From Pseudomonas sp. MTM4 (lineage in GTDB: Bacteria > Pseudomonadota > Gammaproteobacteria > Pseudomonadales > Pseudomonadaceae): a stretch of DNA of 64,000 nt. Below are positions 40,097 through 49,335 of the stretch, in pieces. Every line of letters starts with the position of its first letter. Within the stretch, counting starts at the first letter, position 1. A program made the translations under genes and the position numbers. The stretch covers positions 1 through 64,000 of the forward strand of contig NZ_CP048411.1 in the NCBI RefSeq assembly GCF_019355055.1, given 5' to 3'. The notes under the pieces are model-generated. The model was not told the origin of the DNA and made no database searches. It worked only from the letters and a program-made list of their open reading frames with translations.

Positions 40097-40624
40097 ATGC
40101 CCCTTCCGGCTCGTCTCGCGATCGTTCTGTTAACCGCGCTATTGCTAAGCGCCTGTGCCAATCGGTCGTCAATTGAACCGGTGACGATAACTCCAATGTC
40201 AGCACCGCCTTTGTCGGGTGCTGCGGAGGATGTCCTGTTCACCGCCTTGGGGCTGGTCGGCACGCCTTATCGCTATGGCGGCAACACGCCTGACAGCGGC
40301 TTCGATTGCAGCGGCCTGATCGGCTATGTATTTCGCGGCGCCGCAGGCCTTTCGTTGCCGCGTACTACTCGGGAAATGAGCACGATTGGCGGCGCCGCAA
40401 TCAGGCGTGATGCCTTGCAAGCTGGTGATCTGCTGTTCTTCGCCACCAACGGCGGTCGCGGTGTCAGCCATGCGGCCATCTACGTCGGCGAAGGACGTTT
40501 CGTCCACGCGCCGTCCAGTGGCGGGACGGTGCGGCTGGATAGCCTTTCCAACAGCTACTGGCAGAAGACTTACCTCAGCGCCAAGCGCATCCTCGATAGC
40601 GAGCAGATCGCCCGCAATCCCTGA
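40097..40624 (+). CDS. NlpC/P60 lipoprotein endopeptidase 2
   Basis: This 175-residue protein is a paralogue of the previous one, with lipobox LLSAC (Cys20) and NlpC/P60 residues Cys71 (GFDCSGL), His125 (VSHAAIYVG) and His137. It lacks the long acidic linker. The ATG at 40097 begins the signal peptide; seven upstream in-frame codons are rejected. The two genes together look like a tandem duplication of a murein endopeptidase. Confidence 0.9.
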   Translation: MPLPARLAIVLLTALLLSACANRSSIEPVTITPMSAPPLSGAAEDVLFTALGLVGTPYRYGGNTPDSGFDCSGLIGYVFRGAAGLSLPRTTREMSTIGGAAIRRDALQAGDLLFFATNGGRGVSHAAIYVGEGRFVHAPSSGGTVRLDSLSNSYWQKTYLSAKRILDSEQIARNP

Positions 40625-40696
40625 GCCTCGATATGCCTCATCGTGCCCGGCGTCTGTGTCGTGCACATCGGGTTCGACAGCCAAGAGGAGCTGAGC

Positions 40697-41017
40697 ATGC
40701 CGCCCATTCTTCGCCTGCCAGACCCTCCCGAGGTGTGCGAGCTGTGCAAGCGCGAGGTGCCGCTGACCCGCCATCACCTGATTCCCAAAGCGTTACACGG
40801 CAAAACCTACATACGTAAACGTTTCGCTCGCGAAGAGCGCATCATCGCCACGCTGTGGGTATGTCGGCCTTGTCATAATCAGATCCACCGTCTGTTCAGC
40901 GAGAAGGAACTGGCGCTCACCTACAACAGCCGAGAGGCGTTACTTGCCGATCCGCAATTGCGCACCTTCGTCGATTGGCTGGCCACCAAACCGGCCGGAT
41001 TCGTTCCACGGCACTGA
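40697..41017 (+). CDS. Small HNH-like zinc protein
   Basis: This 106-residue protein has the zinc/HNH pattern CELCKREVPLTRHHLIPKALHG followed by CRPCHNQIHRLFSEKEL, the core of HNH endonucleases. No DNA-recognition domain is attached, so it may be a structure-specific nuclease or a non-catalytic relative. The ATG at 40697 has AAGAGGAGCTGAGC upstream; a longer frame lacks such a site. Confidence 0.82.
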   Translation: MPPILRLPDPPEVCELCKREVPLTRHHLIPKALHGKTYIRKRFAREERIIATLWVCRPCHNQIHRLFSEKELALTYNSREALLADPQLRTFVDWLATKPAGFVPRH

Positions 41018-41049
41018 CCTCTCTCACCTCTGACCGGTGCGCAGCGGCG

Positions 41050-41853
41050 CTACCAGTGCAGATTGAAGTGCGAGCCCAGCACGAAGCGATCATCCAGCAG
41101 GTCCCAGCGTTCAACGCAGGCTTTCTTGTCGGCACCGGGGTGAAGCTTCAGGCGGTTGAACGAGTTCGGCGAAGTGCCGCGTACCCGTGACGAAAGCGTG
41201 GTGCCGGCCTGGACCATCCAGATCTCCCGCGATAGTCCGGGATACTGCTTGGACAGCGGCAACACATAGGGCAGGTGGATATGCCCGCCCATCACCAAGT
41301 CCAGCCCGTGATCGGCCCAGCGGTGCAGTGCGTCGTCGGCGTTGTGCTGCAGATTGCTCAGGTCGCTCAATTTCATCGCCCCGAAAGGCTGGTGCGCGAC
41401 CACGATGCGCAGCTTGTTCTGATCGGCCTGCTTCAATCGCCGCGTCACGGCCTGCACCTGCTCCTCGGTCACCAGACCGTCCTTGTGCCGCCGTGGGTGC
41501 GTGGTGTTGAGGCCGATGATCAGCGCTTCGTCGTTCTCGAAGGTGGGCTCGAGATCGTCTCCAAAATGCCGGCGATAGTTGCGGTACGGCATCAGAAAGC
41601 GCGCGAAAACGTTATACAGCGGAATGTCGTGATTGCCCGGGATCACCAGTTTTTCGGCAATGCCATGGCCGTGCAGGCGCTGGACGAATGCCTGCGCTGC
41701 GGCGAACTGTCCGGCTCTGGCGCGCTGGGTGATGTCGCCCGAGAAGATCAGCAGATCGGCGCGATGCTCGCGCACGTGGTCTTCCATGGCTTGCACCACC
41801 GCCGGTTGCTCGGTGCCGAAATGAGTGTCGGAGATCTGCACGATGGTCGTCAT
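41050..41853 (-). CDS. Metallophosphoesterase (calcineurin-like)
   Basis: This 267-residue protein has the calcineurin-like metal ligands in order: DTHFG, GDIT, GNHD, a His near AHQPF, and GGHIHLP. It resembles the cyclic-nucleotide phosphodiesterase (CpdA) and Icc branch, but the residues that choose substrate are not clear. The ATG at 41853 starts MTTIVQISDTH, right at the first motif. Confidence 0.87.
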   Translation of the reverse strand: MTTIVQISDTHFGTEQPAVVQAMEDHVREHRADLLIFSGDITQRARAGQFAAAQAFVQRLHGHGIAEKLVIPGNHDIPLYNVFARFLMPYRNYRRHFGDDLEPTFENDEALIIGLNTTHPRRHKDGLVTEEQVQAVTRRLKQADQNKLRIVVAHQPFGAMKLSDLSNLQHNADDALHRWADHGLDLVMGGHIHLPYVLPLSKQYPGLSREIWMVQAGTTLSSRVRGTSPNSFNRLKLHPGADKKACVERWDLLDDRFVLGSHFNLHW

Positions 41854-42021
41854 GTGGCTGGCGTCTTCTCGTTGGGGATGCCGAATTGATGGGCACGTTA
41901 TCGCATTCGAAGCCGTTAACGGCCTGGCGTTCCGGTAAAAAATCCGGATCGCACCCGGAAGCGCCTGCGGCATTGCTTTCAGTTGCGCTGCGCAGGGCCT
42001 TGGACTAACCTCCGCGTCGCT
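41854..42021. other. Gap between the phosphoesterase gene and the riboswitch
   Basis: These 168 bases should hold the promoter of the riboswitch-led transcript and that of the divergent phosphoesterase gene. I see no clear -35/-10 pair or other element. Confidence 0.4.
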
Positions 42022-42215
42022 TCAGGTGCCACTGGTTTAATGCCAGTGGTGAAACAGGGAAGCCGGTCCAGTCGCAATGACGATTCCGGCGCTGCCCCCG
42101 CAACGGTAGGCGAGACAGGACACCGCTCACAGCCACTGTGCCACAGGCATGGGAAGGCGACGGTTTCCGGATGCAAGGCATCCGCTCGCAAGCCCGGAGA
42201 CCGGCCTGTCGCATT
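42022..42215 (+). ncRNA. Cobalamin (AdoCbl) riboswitch
   Basis: The RNA starts with a hairpin on GCCACTGG/CCAGTGG, then carries GGGAAGCCGGT, a CCCCGCAACGGTAGG core and the conserved B12-box-like AGCCCGGAGACCGGCCTG at 42191-42208. This is the order of elements in the cobalamin class. It lies 124 bases upstream of btuB, so uptake (and possibly the downstream operon) should be turned down when B12 is abundant. Confidence 0.93.
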
Positions 42216-42338
42216 CCACGGCAGTGCGGCGGGCGCTGATCGGGGTGCGGCTGCCTGCACCTGCACCTCTTTCACTTTCTCCGTCTGCCTTTATCGACTG
42301 TATGTCGTGCGGCGGGCACGACGGAGAATATCCATCCA

Positions 42339-44204
42339 ATGCGCAATTCCCTTCCCCTGGCCGTGGTGCTGCTGGGCCTTCCTTCCTGTGTGCTGGCCGA
42401 TCACGGCGATGCCTTGCTGTTGGGCCAGCAGGTGATTACCGCCAGCCGGACCGGCCATTCGCCGGTCTCCATCGCTTCCAGCAGCCTTATTACTCGTGAC
42501 GAGATCGAACGCCAGCAGGCCGGCAGCGTGCCGGAGCTGCTGCAACGCCTGGCTGGGGTTAGCGTCACCAGCAACGGCGGGCGTGGCAAGAGCACCTCGA
42601 TATCCATTCGCGGTACCAGCGACAAGCACGTACTGGTGCTGATTGACGGCGTCCGGGTCGGTTCGGCCACCTCCGGCAGCGCCGCGCTGCAAAGCATCCC
42701 GGTGGAGCAGATCGAGCGAATCGAGATCGTGCGCGGACCGCGTTCCAGCCTGTACGGTTCGGAGGCCATGGGCGGGGTGATCCAGATATTCACCCGTCGT
42801 GGCGGCGCTGATGGCTTCAAACCTTACTTTTCGGTGGGTGCCGGTTCGCGTTCGAGCTACACCGGCTCGGCTGGCCTGGCCGGCAGCCACGGCAACGGCT
42901 GGTTCAACCTCGGCGTGGCCAGCGAGTCCACCGACGGCATCAATGCCCGTGCCTATCGCGGCACTGCACCCAAAGCCTTCGAGCCGGATGCGGACGGCTA
43001 CCGCGAACTGTCTGCGCAGCTGCGCGCCGGTTATCGCTTCGACAACGGGCTGGAGCTGGACGGCAGCTGGCTGCAGAGCGAAAACCACAGCGATTTCGAC
43101 ACGCGCTCGACCAGCGGCGCCACCGGTCGTGACGCCTATAGCGACGGCTCTCTGCAGGCGCTCAGCGGCCGTGCACGTTTCTCGCCGCTGGCTTTCTGGG
43201 ATATCACCCTGCAGGCGGGGCACAGCGAGGACCTGAGCGACAACTTTCAGGATGGCAACTTCTATTCCCGTTTCGACACCCGCCGCGACAGCCTGAGCTG
43301 GCAGAACGACCTGCGTTTCGGTGAGGCGCAGGTGCTGAGCCTCGGCATGGATTACCAGACCGATCGCATCGACAGCAGCGACAACTATGCCGAAGACAGC
43401 CGCTACAACAAGGGCTACTTCGTCCAGTATCAGGCCGCCTTCGGTCGTCACGGCGTGCAGGCCGGCCTGCGCCGCGACGACGATGAATTCTTCGGCTCGC
43501 ATGACACCGGCAGCCTGGGCTACAGCTTCGACCTGAGCGAGGCACTGACCCTGACCGCAGCCTACGGCACCGCCTACCGCGCGCCCACCTTCAATGATCT
43601 GTACTACCCGGCCAGCGCCTTTACCGCCGGCAACCCGGACGTCAAGCCGGAGGAATCGGAAAGCTACGAGATCGGCATCCGCGGCAGCCACGGCTGGGGC
43701 GAGTGGAGTGTCAGCGCCTATGAAAACCAGATCGAGGACCTGATCGTCTGGGCAGGGACTAGCCCCATGCGTCCGGAAAACGTCGACGTGGCGCGCATTC
43801 GTGGCATCGAGACCACCGTTGCCACCGTGCTGGCCGGCTGGGATGTGAACGCCAATCTGACCTTCATGGACCCGCAGGACCGCAGCAAGGCCAACCACGG
43901 CCATCTGCTGCAACGCCGTGCCAAGCGCCAGTTCAACCTGGATCTGGATCGCCAGTTCGGTGCCATCGGGCTGGGCGCCTCGCTGTACGCGGCGAGCGAA
44001 CGCTTCGACAAGGCAAGCAACACCGAGGAGTCGCGCATGCCCGGCTACGCCCTGATGGATCTACGCAGCGAATACCGCGTCGACGAGGCCTGGCGCCTGC
44101 AGGTCAAACTGGCGAACTTGTTCGACCGCGACTACGAAACCACCCAAACCTACGAACAACCTGGCCGCGCGGTGTATTTCACCGTCCGCTACCAGGCCAT
44201 CTGA
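42339..44204 (+). CDS. btuB: TonB-dependent cobalamin receptor BtuB
   Basis: BtuB imports cobalamin through the outer membrane using TonB energy. The 621-residue protein has a signal peptide ending SCVLA, a TonB-box-like QVITASR region, a plug domain (VPELLQRLAGV, IRGTSDKHVLVLIDGVRVGS, RIEIVRGPRSSLYGSEAMGGVIQIF) and a C-terminal beta-barrel ending in an aromatic strand (YFTVRYQAI). A B12 riboswitch precedes it. The ATG at 42339 has ACGGAGAATATCC upstream. Confidence 0.93.
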   Translation: MRNSLPLAVVLLGLPSCVLADHGDALLLGQQVITASRTGHSPVSIASSSLITRDEIERQQAGSVPELLQRLAGVSVTSNGGRGKSTSISIRGTSDKHVLVLIDGVRVGSATSGSAALQSIPVEQIERIEIVRGPRSSLYGSEAMGGVIQIFTRRGGADGFKPYFSVGAGSRSSYTGSAGLAGSHGNGWFNLGVASESTDGINARAYRGTAPKAFEPDADGYRELSAQLRAGYRFDNGLELDGSWLQSENHSDFDTRSTSGATGRDAYSDGSLQALSGRARFSPLAFWDITLQAGHSEDLSDNFQDGNFYSRFDTRRDSLSWQNDLRFGEAQVLSLGMDYQTDRIDSSDNYAEDSRYNKGYFVQYQAAFGRHGVQAGLRRDDDEFFGSHDTGSLGYSFDLSEALTLTAAYGTAYRAPTFNDLYYPASAFTAGNPDVKPEESESYEIGIRGSHGWGEWSVSAYENQIEDLIVWAGTSPMRPENVDVARIRGIETTVATVLAGWDVNANLTFMDPQDRSKANHGHLLQRRAKRQFNLDLDRQFGAIGLGASLYAASERFDKASNTEESRMPGYALMDLRSEYRVDEAWRLQVKLANLFDRDYETTQTYEQPGRAVYFTVRYQAI

Positions 44205-44227
44205 TCCGCAACCCAAAGGAGAACATC

Positions 44228-44803
44228 ATGCATGTCCTGTCCACACGCGCCCAGTTGGCAATAGGCGCCGCGTTGATCCTTCTGATGGCCATGACCCGGG
44301 GTCAACACTTCGCCAGCGTAGAGAATCTGCCCAGCGCCAGCTGGTCGATTTTCTTCCTCGCCGGCTTCTACCTGCGTTCGCGCTGGATGTTCGTGCTGCT
44401 GTTCGCCGAAGCGTCCGTGCTGGACTTCGGTTCCCTGGCCAGCGGCAGCATCAGCGACTGGTGCCTGTCGCCAGCCTACTGGGCGCTGGTGCCGGCCTAC
44501 GGCAGCCTGTGGCTGGCCGGGCGGCTGTTCGCCGGCTGGCAGCGTGACGATCTGCGCAGCTTGGCCGTGCTGGCGTTGACGCTGCTGGTCGCGGGTTTCG
44601 TCGCCTACTTGATCTCCGGCGGGACGTTCTACTTCTTCTCCGGCCGCTATCCGGAGCCGACGCTGGCCGGCTTCCTGCCGCGCATCGCCCAGTACGTGCC
44701 GCGTCACCTGGGCAACCTGGTGTTCTACGTCGGCACGGCGCTGGTGCTGCACGTCGGTATCGTTTCGGCGCTACGCCTGATGCGTGCGCGGGAGGTGCAT
44801 TGA
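44228..44803 (+). CDS. btuM: BtuM-like inner-membrane cobalamin transporter
   Basis: This 191-residue protein has about six membrane helices (near residues 8-22, 36-48, 53-70, 83-104, 110-136, 160-182), the size and topology of solitary ECF-type S components. A conserved-looking cysteine, Cys79 (SDWCLSPAYWALVPAY), corresponds in position to the cobalt-binding Cys80 reported for BtuM of Thiobacillus denitrificans. It lies between btuB and cobO and its stop overlaps the cobO start (TGATG). Import of cobalamin or a precursor into the cytoplasm is therefore the best guess. I see no periplasmic or ATPase components of BtuCDF in the window. Assignment rests on topology, that Cys and context. Confidence 0.65.
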   Translation: MHVLSTRAQLAIGAALILLMAMTRGQHFASVENLPSASWSIFFLAGFYLRSRWMFVLLFAEASVLDFGSLASGSISDWCLSPAYWALVPAYGSLWLAGRLFAGWQRDDLRSLAVLALTLLVAGFVAYLISGGTFYFFSGRYPEPTLAGFLPRIAQYVPRHLGNLVFYVGTALVLHVGIVSALRLMRAREVH

Positions 44804-45405
44804 TGGACGACCGCGACGCACGACACAAGGCGCGCATGCAGCGCAAGAAAGCGGTGGTCGACGCGAAGATCGCCGAGGCCCAGGACGAGTACGGCCTGCT
44901 GCTGGTGCACACCGGCAACGGCAAGGGCAAGAGCAGCTCGGCCTTCGGCATGGTCGCCCGTGCGCTGGGGCATGGCATCAAAGTCGGCGTGGTGCAGTTC
45001 ATCAAGGGCGCAGCCAGTACCGGCGAGGAAAATTTCTTCCGGCGATTCCCCGAGGAAGTGCGCTATCACGTGATGGGCGAGGGCTTCACCTGGGAAACCC
45101 AGGATCGCCAGCGCGACATCGCCAAGGCTCGCGAAGCCTGGAGCGTCGCGGCCGAGCTGCTGGCCGATCAGGAGATTGGGCTGGTGGTGCTGGACGAGCT
45201 GAACATCGCGCTCAAGTACGGCTATCTGGAACTCGACCCGGTGCTCGCCGATATCGAGTCGCGGCCCATGTTGCAGCACGTGGTAGTCACCGGTCGCGGC
45301 GCGCCGCCCGGGATGATCGAGGCGGCCGATACCGTGACTGAAATGAGCTTGATCAAACATGCCTTCAAGGCTGGGGTTAAGGCGCAGAAGGGCGTCGAAT
45401 TCTGA
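44803..45405 (+). CDS. cobO: Cob(I)alamin adenosyltransferase CobO
   Basis: CobO attaches the adenosyl group to the reduced corrinoid. The 200-residue protein shows the P-loop HTGNGKGKSSSAFGM, typical of the CobA/CobO/BtuR family, and DELNIALKYGYL. Its ATG overlaps the stop of the BtuM-like gene by one base; an upstream TTG is ignored because the GGGAGG site fits ATG 44803 better. Confidence 0.94.
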   Translation: MDDRDARHKARMQRKKAVVDAKIAEAQDEYGLLLVHTGNGKGKSSSAFGMVARALGHGIKVGVVQFIKGAASTGEENFFRRFPEEVRYHVMGEGFTWETQDRQRDIAKAREAWSVAAELLADQEIGLVVLDELNIALKYGYLELDPVLADIESRPMLQHVVVTGRGAPPGMIEAADTVTEMSLIKHAFKAGVKAQKGVEF

Positions 45406-45427
45406 TGCCTGCATGCAAGGCGTTCAC

Positions 45428-45480
45428 GATGACGTTTGTTTCATCCACCCGCGTTGTCGGTGGATGGATGAAACGTCATC
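45428..45480. repeat. Imperfect inverted repeat between cobO and cobB
   Basis: GATGACGTTT at 45428 pairs with AAACGTCATC at 45471, and the inner segments CATCCACC/GGTGGATG also pair. It falls in one of the only two sizeable gaps of the operon, so it may be a processing or attenuation element or a dispersed repeat. There is no T tract on the plus strand. Confidence 0.55.
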
Positions 45481-45502
45481 CCTACGATGATCAGAGGCCG
45501 CG

Positions 45503-46795
45503 ATGAATAGCAGAAGCTGCCCCGCACTGCTGATAGCCGCACCAGCGTCAGGCCAAGGCAAGACCACCGTCACGGCCGGCCTGGCACGCCTGCATACCCG
45601 GCTGGGCAAACGCGTGCGGGTGTTCAAGTGCGGTCCAGACTTTCTCGATCCGATGGTGCTGGCGCGTGCCAGCGGTCATCCGGTCTATCAGCTCGATCTG
45701 TGGATGGTCGGCGAAGCCGAGAGCCGCCGGCTGCTGTGGGAAGCGGCGGGCGAGGCCGACCTGATCTTGATCGAAGGGGTGATGGGGCTGTTCGACGGCA
45801 CCCCATCGGCTGCCGATCTGGCCCGGCACTTCGGTATTCCGGTATTGGCGGTTATAGACGGTTCGGCCATGGCGCAGACGTTCGGCGCGCTGGCACACGG
45901 CCTGGCCAGCTATCAGCCGGACCTGCCATTTGCCGGCGTGCTCGCTAATCGGGTGGGCAGCAGCCGGCATGGCGAGATTCTGCGGGACTGCTTGCCGGAG
46001 CAGATTGGCTGGTTCGGCGCCTTGCCGCGCAGTGAGTCGGTGGGCCTGCCGAGCCGACATCTGGGCCTAGTGCAGGCGCAGGAACTGGCGGATCTGGATG
46101 CCCGGCTCGATGCGGCTGCCGATGCGCTGGCGGCGAGTGCGGATAGCGAGTTGCCGGCGCCGGTCAGTTTCCCACCGCCAGAGCCCTTGAGGGTGCCGCC
46201 GCTATTGCAGGGCGTGCGCATCGGCGTTGCGCGCGATGCCGCTTTCGCTTTCGTCTATCAGGCCAATCTCGATCTGCTTGAGGCGCTTGGCGCCGAGCTG
46301 CTGTTTTTTTCTCCGCTGCATTTTTCCAAGCTGCCCGCGGTAGACAGTCTGTACCTGCCGGGTGGCTATCCCGAGCTGCATCTGGCCACCTTGGCTCGCA
46401 ATCGCGCCATGGGCGAGGCGATCCAGGCGCATCACGCAGCGGGCAAACCTATCCTCGCCGAATGCGGCGGCATGCTCTATCTGCTCGACGGGCTGACCGA
46501 CCAGGCCGGTACGCGCGAGGACATGCTCGGTCTGCTACCTGGCCAGGCGCGGATGCAAAAGCGCCTGACCGCGCTGGCGCTGCAGGAAACTGCACTGCCG
46601 GAAGGGCGCCTGCGCGGCCACACCTTTCATCATTCTTCGCTCGAAACAGCCATGCAGCCCATCGCGCAGGGCGAATGTCCGAACTACAAACGCACCGCCG
46701 AAGCGGTTTATCGGCAGGGTCGGCTGACAGCGTCTTATATCCACTTCTATATGCCGTCCGATCCCCACGCTGCGGCGGCGCTGTTCAAGCCATGA
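45503..46795 (+). CDS. cobB: Cobyrinic acid a,c-diamide synthase CobB
   Basis: CobB (CbiA) amidates carboxylates a and c of cobyrinic acid (or its hydrogeno form) using glutamine. The 430-residue protein has a dethiobiotin-synthase-like N-terminal domain with P-loop APASGQGKTTVTAGL and a C-terminal GATase domain with the nucleophile Cys in AECGGMLYLL. Family members of this length are common. It overlaps bluB by four bases (ATGA). Confidence 0.94.
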   Translation: MNSRSCPALLIAAPASGQGKTTVTAGLARLHTRLGKRVRVFKCGPDFLDPMVLARASGHPVYQLDLWMVGEAESRRLLWEAAGEADLILIEGVMGLFDGTPSAADLARHFGIPVLAVIDGSAMAQTFGALAHGLASYQPDLPFAGVLANRVGSSRHGEILRDCLPEQIGWFGALPRSESVGLPSRHLGLVQAQELADLDARLDAAADALAASADSELPAPVSFPPPEPLRVPPLLQGVRIGVARDAAFAFVYQANLDLLEALGAELLFFSPLHFSKLPAVDSLYLPGGYPELHLATLARNRAMGEAIQAHHAAGKPILAECGGMLYLLDGLTDQAGTREDMLGLLPGQARMQKRLTALALQETALPEGRLRGHTFHHSSLETAMQPIAQGECPNYKRTAEAVYRQGRLTASYIHFYMPSDPHAAAALFKP

Positions 46796-47442
46796 GCGAT
46801 CACGCGTTCACCGAGGAACAGCGCGCTGGCGTCTACCGCGCCATCGCCGAACGACGCGACATGCGCCATTTCAGCGGCGGCGAAATAGCGCCCGAGCTGC
46901 TCGCACGACTGCTGGAAGCCGCGCATCAGGCGCCCAGCGTCGGCTTGATGCAACCCTGGCGGTTCATCCGCATTCGTCGCGCCGAGCTGCGTTCGGCCAT
47001 CGCCGAGCTGGTCGAGCAGGAACGTGTGCTGACCGCCGAGGCGTTGGGTGAGCGTGGCCGTGAATTCATGCAGTTGAAGGTCGAGGGCATCATGGATTGC
47101 GCCGAACTGCTGGTCGTCGCATTGATGGAAGGACGCGAAACCCACATATTCGGCCGTCGCACCCTGCCGCAGATGGATCTGGCCTCGACGGCCTGTGCCA
47201 TCCAGAACCTCTGGCTCGCCGCGCGAGCGGAAGGGTTGGGAATGGGCTGGGTGTCGTTGTTCGATCCTCAGGCACTGGCCGACCTGTTACAGATGCCCAC
47301 CGGTGCCGAGCCGGTAGCGGTGATCTGCCTCGGACCGGTCGATGCGTTCTATCCGGCGCCGATGCTGGCACTGCAGGGCTGGACGCAACCTCGACCGCTG
47401 GATGAATTGCTGTTCGAAGACGGCTGGGAGAAACAATCTTGA
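46792..47442 (+). CDS. bluB: 5,6-dimethylbenzimidazole synthase BluB
   Basis: BluB makes the lower ligand of B12 by oxygen-dependent fragmentation of FMN. The 216-residue flavin-fold protein shows [32 protein letters not shown] and [14 protein letters not shown], all characteristic of BluB within the nitroreductase family. An in-frame open stretch upstream is inside cobB and is ignored. Its presence indicates aerobic DMB synthesis. Confidence 0.94.
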   Translation: MSDHAFTEEQRAGVYRAIAERRDMRHFSGGEIAPELLARLLEAAHQAPSVGLMQPWRFIRIRRAELRSAIAELVEQERVLTAEALGERGREFMQLKVEGIMDCAELLVVALMEGRETHIFGRRTLPQMDLASTACAIQNLWLAARAEGLGMGWVSLFDPQALADLLQMPTGAEPVAVICLGPVDAFYPAPMLALQGWTQPRPLDELLFEDGWEKQS

Positions 47443-48350
47443 GCGTGGCGCTGAGCTGCCTCGCCGGAGTCGGCCTGGATGCGCTGTTGGGCGAGCCTCG
47501 TCGCAGCCACCCGCTGGTGATCTTCGGGCGGCTGGCTGATCGACTGGAGCAACATTTCAACGGCCCGGACGGCCGCGGTTGGCGCAGCCATGGCGTCACC
47601 GCCTGGTGCCTCGCGGTTTTGCCGTTGACGGTCATCGCCTGGTTGTTGAGCCTGCTGCCTGGCGTTGGTTGGCTGGTCGAGATCTCTCTGCTGTACCTCG
47701 CGCTCGGCCTGCGCAGCCTGGGCGAGCATCTGATGCCGGTGGCGCTCGCCTTGCGCAGTGGCGACCTGACCGAGGCGCGGCGACGAGTCGGTTTCATCGT
47801 CAGCCGCGACACCAGTGAACTGGACGCGCAGGGCGTGGCCCGCGCGGCGACCGAATCGGCGCTGGAGAATGGCAGCGATGCGATCTTTGCCGCGCTGTTC
47901 TGGTTCGCGATTGCCGGTGCGCCTGGCGTCGTGTTGTATCGCCTGAGCAATACGCTGGATGCCATGTGGGGCTATCGCACCGAACGCTTCGAGCGTTTCG
48001 GCTGGGCCGCCGCGCGCATCGATGACGCGCTCAATTTCATTCCCGCCAGACTGGTCGCGCTGACCTACGCCGTGCTGGGCCAAACGGGCAAAGCCTGGCG
48101 CTGCTGGCGACGGCAGGCACCCTTGTGGGACAGCCCCAACGCCGGGCCGGTGATGGCCGCAGGTGCCGGCGCGTTGGGTGTGTCGCTGGGCGGGCCGGCG
48201 ATCTATCAGGATGTGCTGCATCAGCGCCCGGTCCTGGGCGAGGGCGAAGCGCCCGGCGCGCGCGATATCGAGCGCGCGTTGGACATGGTTTGGGCTGGCG
48301 TCGGTCTCTGGCTGTTGGCATTGCTGCTGGGAGGCTGGCTGCATGCTTGA
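47439..48350 (+). CDS. cobD: Adenosylcobinamide-phosphate synthase CobD
   Basis: CobD (CbiB) attaches aminopropanol phosphate to adenosylcobyric acid in the membrane. The 303-residue protein begins [29 protein letters not shown] and has four to five membrane segments. The start is the TTG at 47439, overlapping the bluB stop; GGGAG lies eight bases before it. A GTG two codons later is an alternative. It overlaps the next gene by eight bases. Confidence 0.92.
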   Translation: MSVALSCLAGVGLDALLGEPRRSHPLVIFGRLADRLEQHFNGPDGRGWRSHGVTAWCLAVLPLTVIAWLLSLLPGVGWLVEISLLYLALGLRSLGEHLMPVALALRSGDLTEARRRVGFIVSRDTSELDAQGVARAATESALENGSDAIFAALFWFAIAGAPGVVLYRLSNTLDAMWGYRTERFERFGWAAARIDDALNFIPARLVALTYAVLGQTGKAWRCWRRQAPLWDSPNAGPVMAAGAGALGVSLGGPAIYQDVLHQRPVLGEGEAPGARDIERALDMVWAGVGLWLLALLLGGWLHA

Positions 48351-49335
48351 ACATGGCGGACGGCTGCGGGCAGCGGCGCGCGATTTCGCCATCCCGCTGA
48401 CGGATTGGCTCGACCTGTCCACCGGTATCGCGCCTTATGGATTCGATCTGCCGGTTGTGCCCGCTGATGCCTGGATGCGGCTGCCGGAAATCGAGGACGA
48501 GCTGGCCGCTACGGCCCGCGATTATTACGGAGCCGAGTCGCTGCTACCGGTCGCCGGCTCGCAAGCCGCGATCCAGATGCTGCCGCGGCTGCGTCGGAAT
48601 ACGCAGGTCGGCATCGTTTCGCCCTGTTATGGCGAGCACGCCGAGGCGTGGCGCCGCGAAGGGCATCGCGTCAGCGAGTTCAGCGAAGGGGCGGTACCAC
48701 GGATGCTCGATCAGCTCGACGTTCTGGTGGTGGTCAATCCGAACAATCCCACCGGGCGCCTGTTACCGCCCGAACAGCTACTCGACTGGCATGCGCGGCT
48801 GGCGGCGCGCGGCGGCTGGTTGGTGGTCGACGAGGCGTTCATGGATCCGACGCCCGAGCTCAGCCTGGCGTCCTACGTCCATCTGCCAGGGCTGATCGTG
48901 CTGCGCTCGTTTGGCAAATTCTTCGCTATGGCCGGCGCGCGGCTCGGCTTCGTTCTAGCCGAGTCTGAGCTGCTGGGCGCGCTGGAAAATGCATTGGGCC
49001 CCTGGCCGATCGCCGGCCCGTCACGGTTCATCGGCACGGCACTGCTTGCCGACTGCGCAGGACAACGCCGACAGCGTGAACGGCTCCTGGCTGAAGGCGA
49101 GCGGCTGGCCCAGCTGCTGACAACCAGCGGCCTGCCGCCTGCAGGCAGTTGTGGCCTGTTTCAGTGGGTCGTAACCGAAGAGGCGGATCTGCTGTACGAA
49201 TTCCTTGCCTGTCAGGGCATTCTTGTTCGCCGTTTTCACTATCCGCCGAGCCTGCGTTTCGGTCTGCCCGCAGACGAGCTGGGCTGGTCTCGCCTGAGCC
49301 GCGCATTGGCTTGCTATCAGGAGATTCGCGCATGA
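48343..49335 (+). CDS. cobC: Threonine-phosphate decarboxylase-like CobC (PLP)
   Basis: CobC (CobD in Salmonella) makes aminopropanol phosphate from threonine phosphate. The 330-residue class I aminotransferase-fold protein shows [29 protein letters not shown] and [17 protein letters not shown] with the PLP lysine. The ATG at 48343 lies inside the end of cobD; the long open stretch upstream is a cobD shadow. Name conflicts exist: the phosphatase at 52442 is also called cobC in other systems. Confidence 0.92.
   Translation: MLEHGGRLRAAARDFAIPLTDWLDLSTGIAPYGFDLPVVPADAWMRLPEIEDELAATARDYYGAESLLPVAGSQAAIQMLPRLRRNTQVGIVSPCYGEHAEAWRREGHRVSEFSEGAVPRMLDQLDVLVVVNPNNPTGRLLPPEQLLDWHARLAARGGWLVVDEAFMDPTPELSLASYVHLPGLIVLRSFGKFFAMAGARLGFVLAESELLGALENALGPWPIAGPSRFIGTALLADCAGQRRQRERLLAEGERLAQLLTTSGLPPAGSCGLFQWVVTEEADLLYEFLACQGILVRRFHYPPSLRFGLPADELGWSRLSRALACYQEIRA

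Noticed and set aside
42291-43913. 540-codon open frame on the minus strand opposite btuB
   Set aside because: It mirrors the codon bias of btuB, has valine/alanine-rich low-information sequence and runs across the btuB start; btuB has clear plug and barrel motifs.
46462-46791. N-terminal extension of BluB
   Set aside because: It lies entirely inside cobB in another frame and is Arg/Ala-rich; BluB homology begins at 46792.
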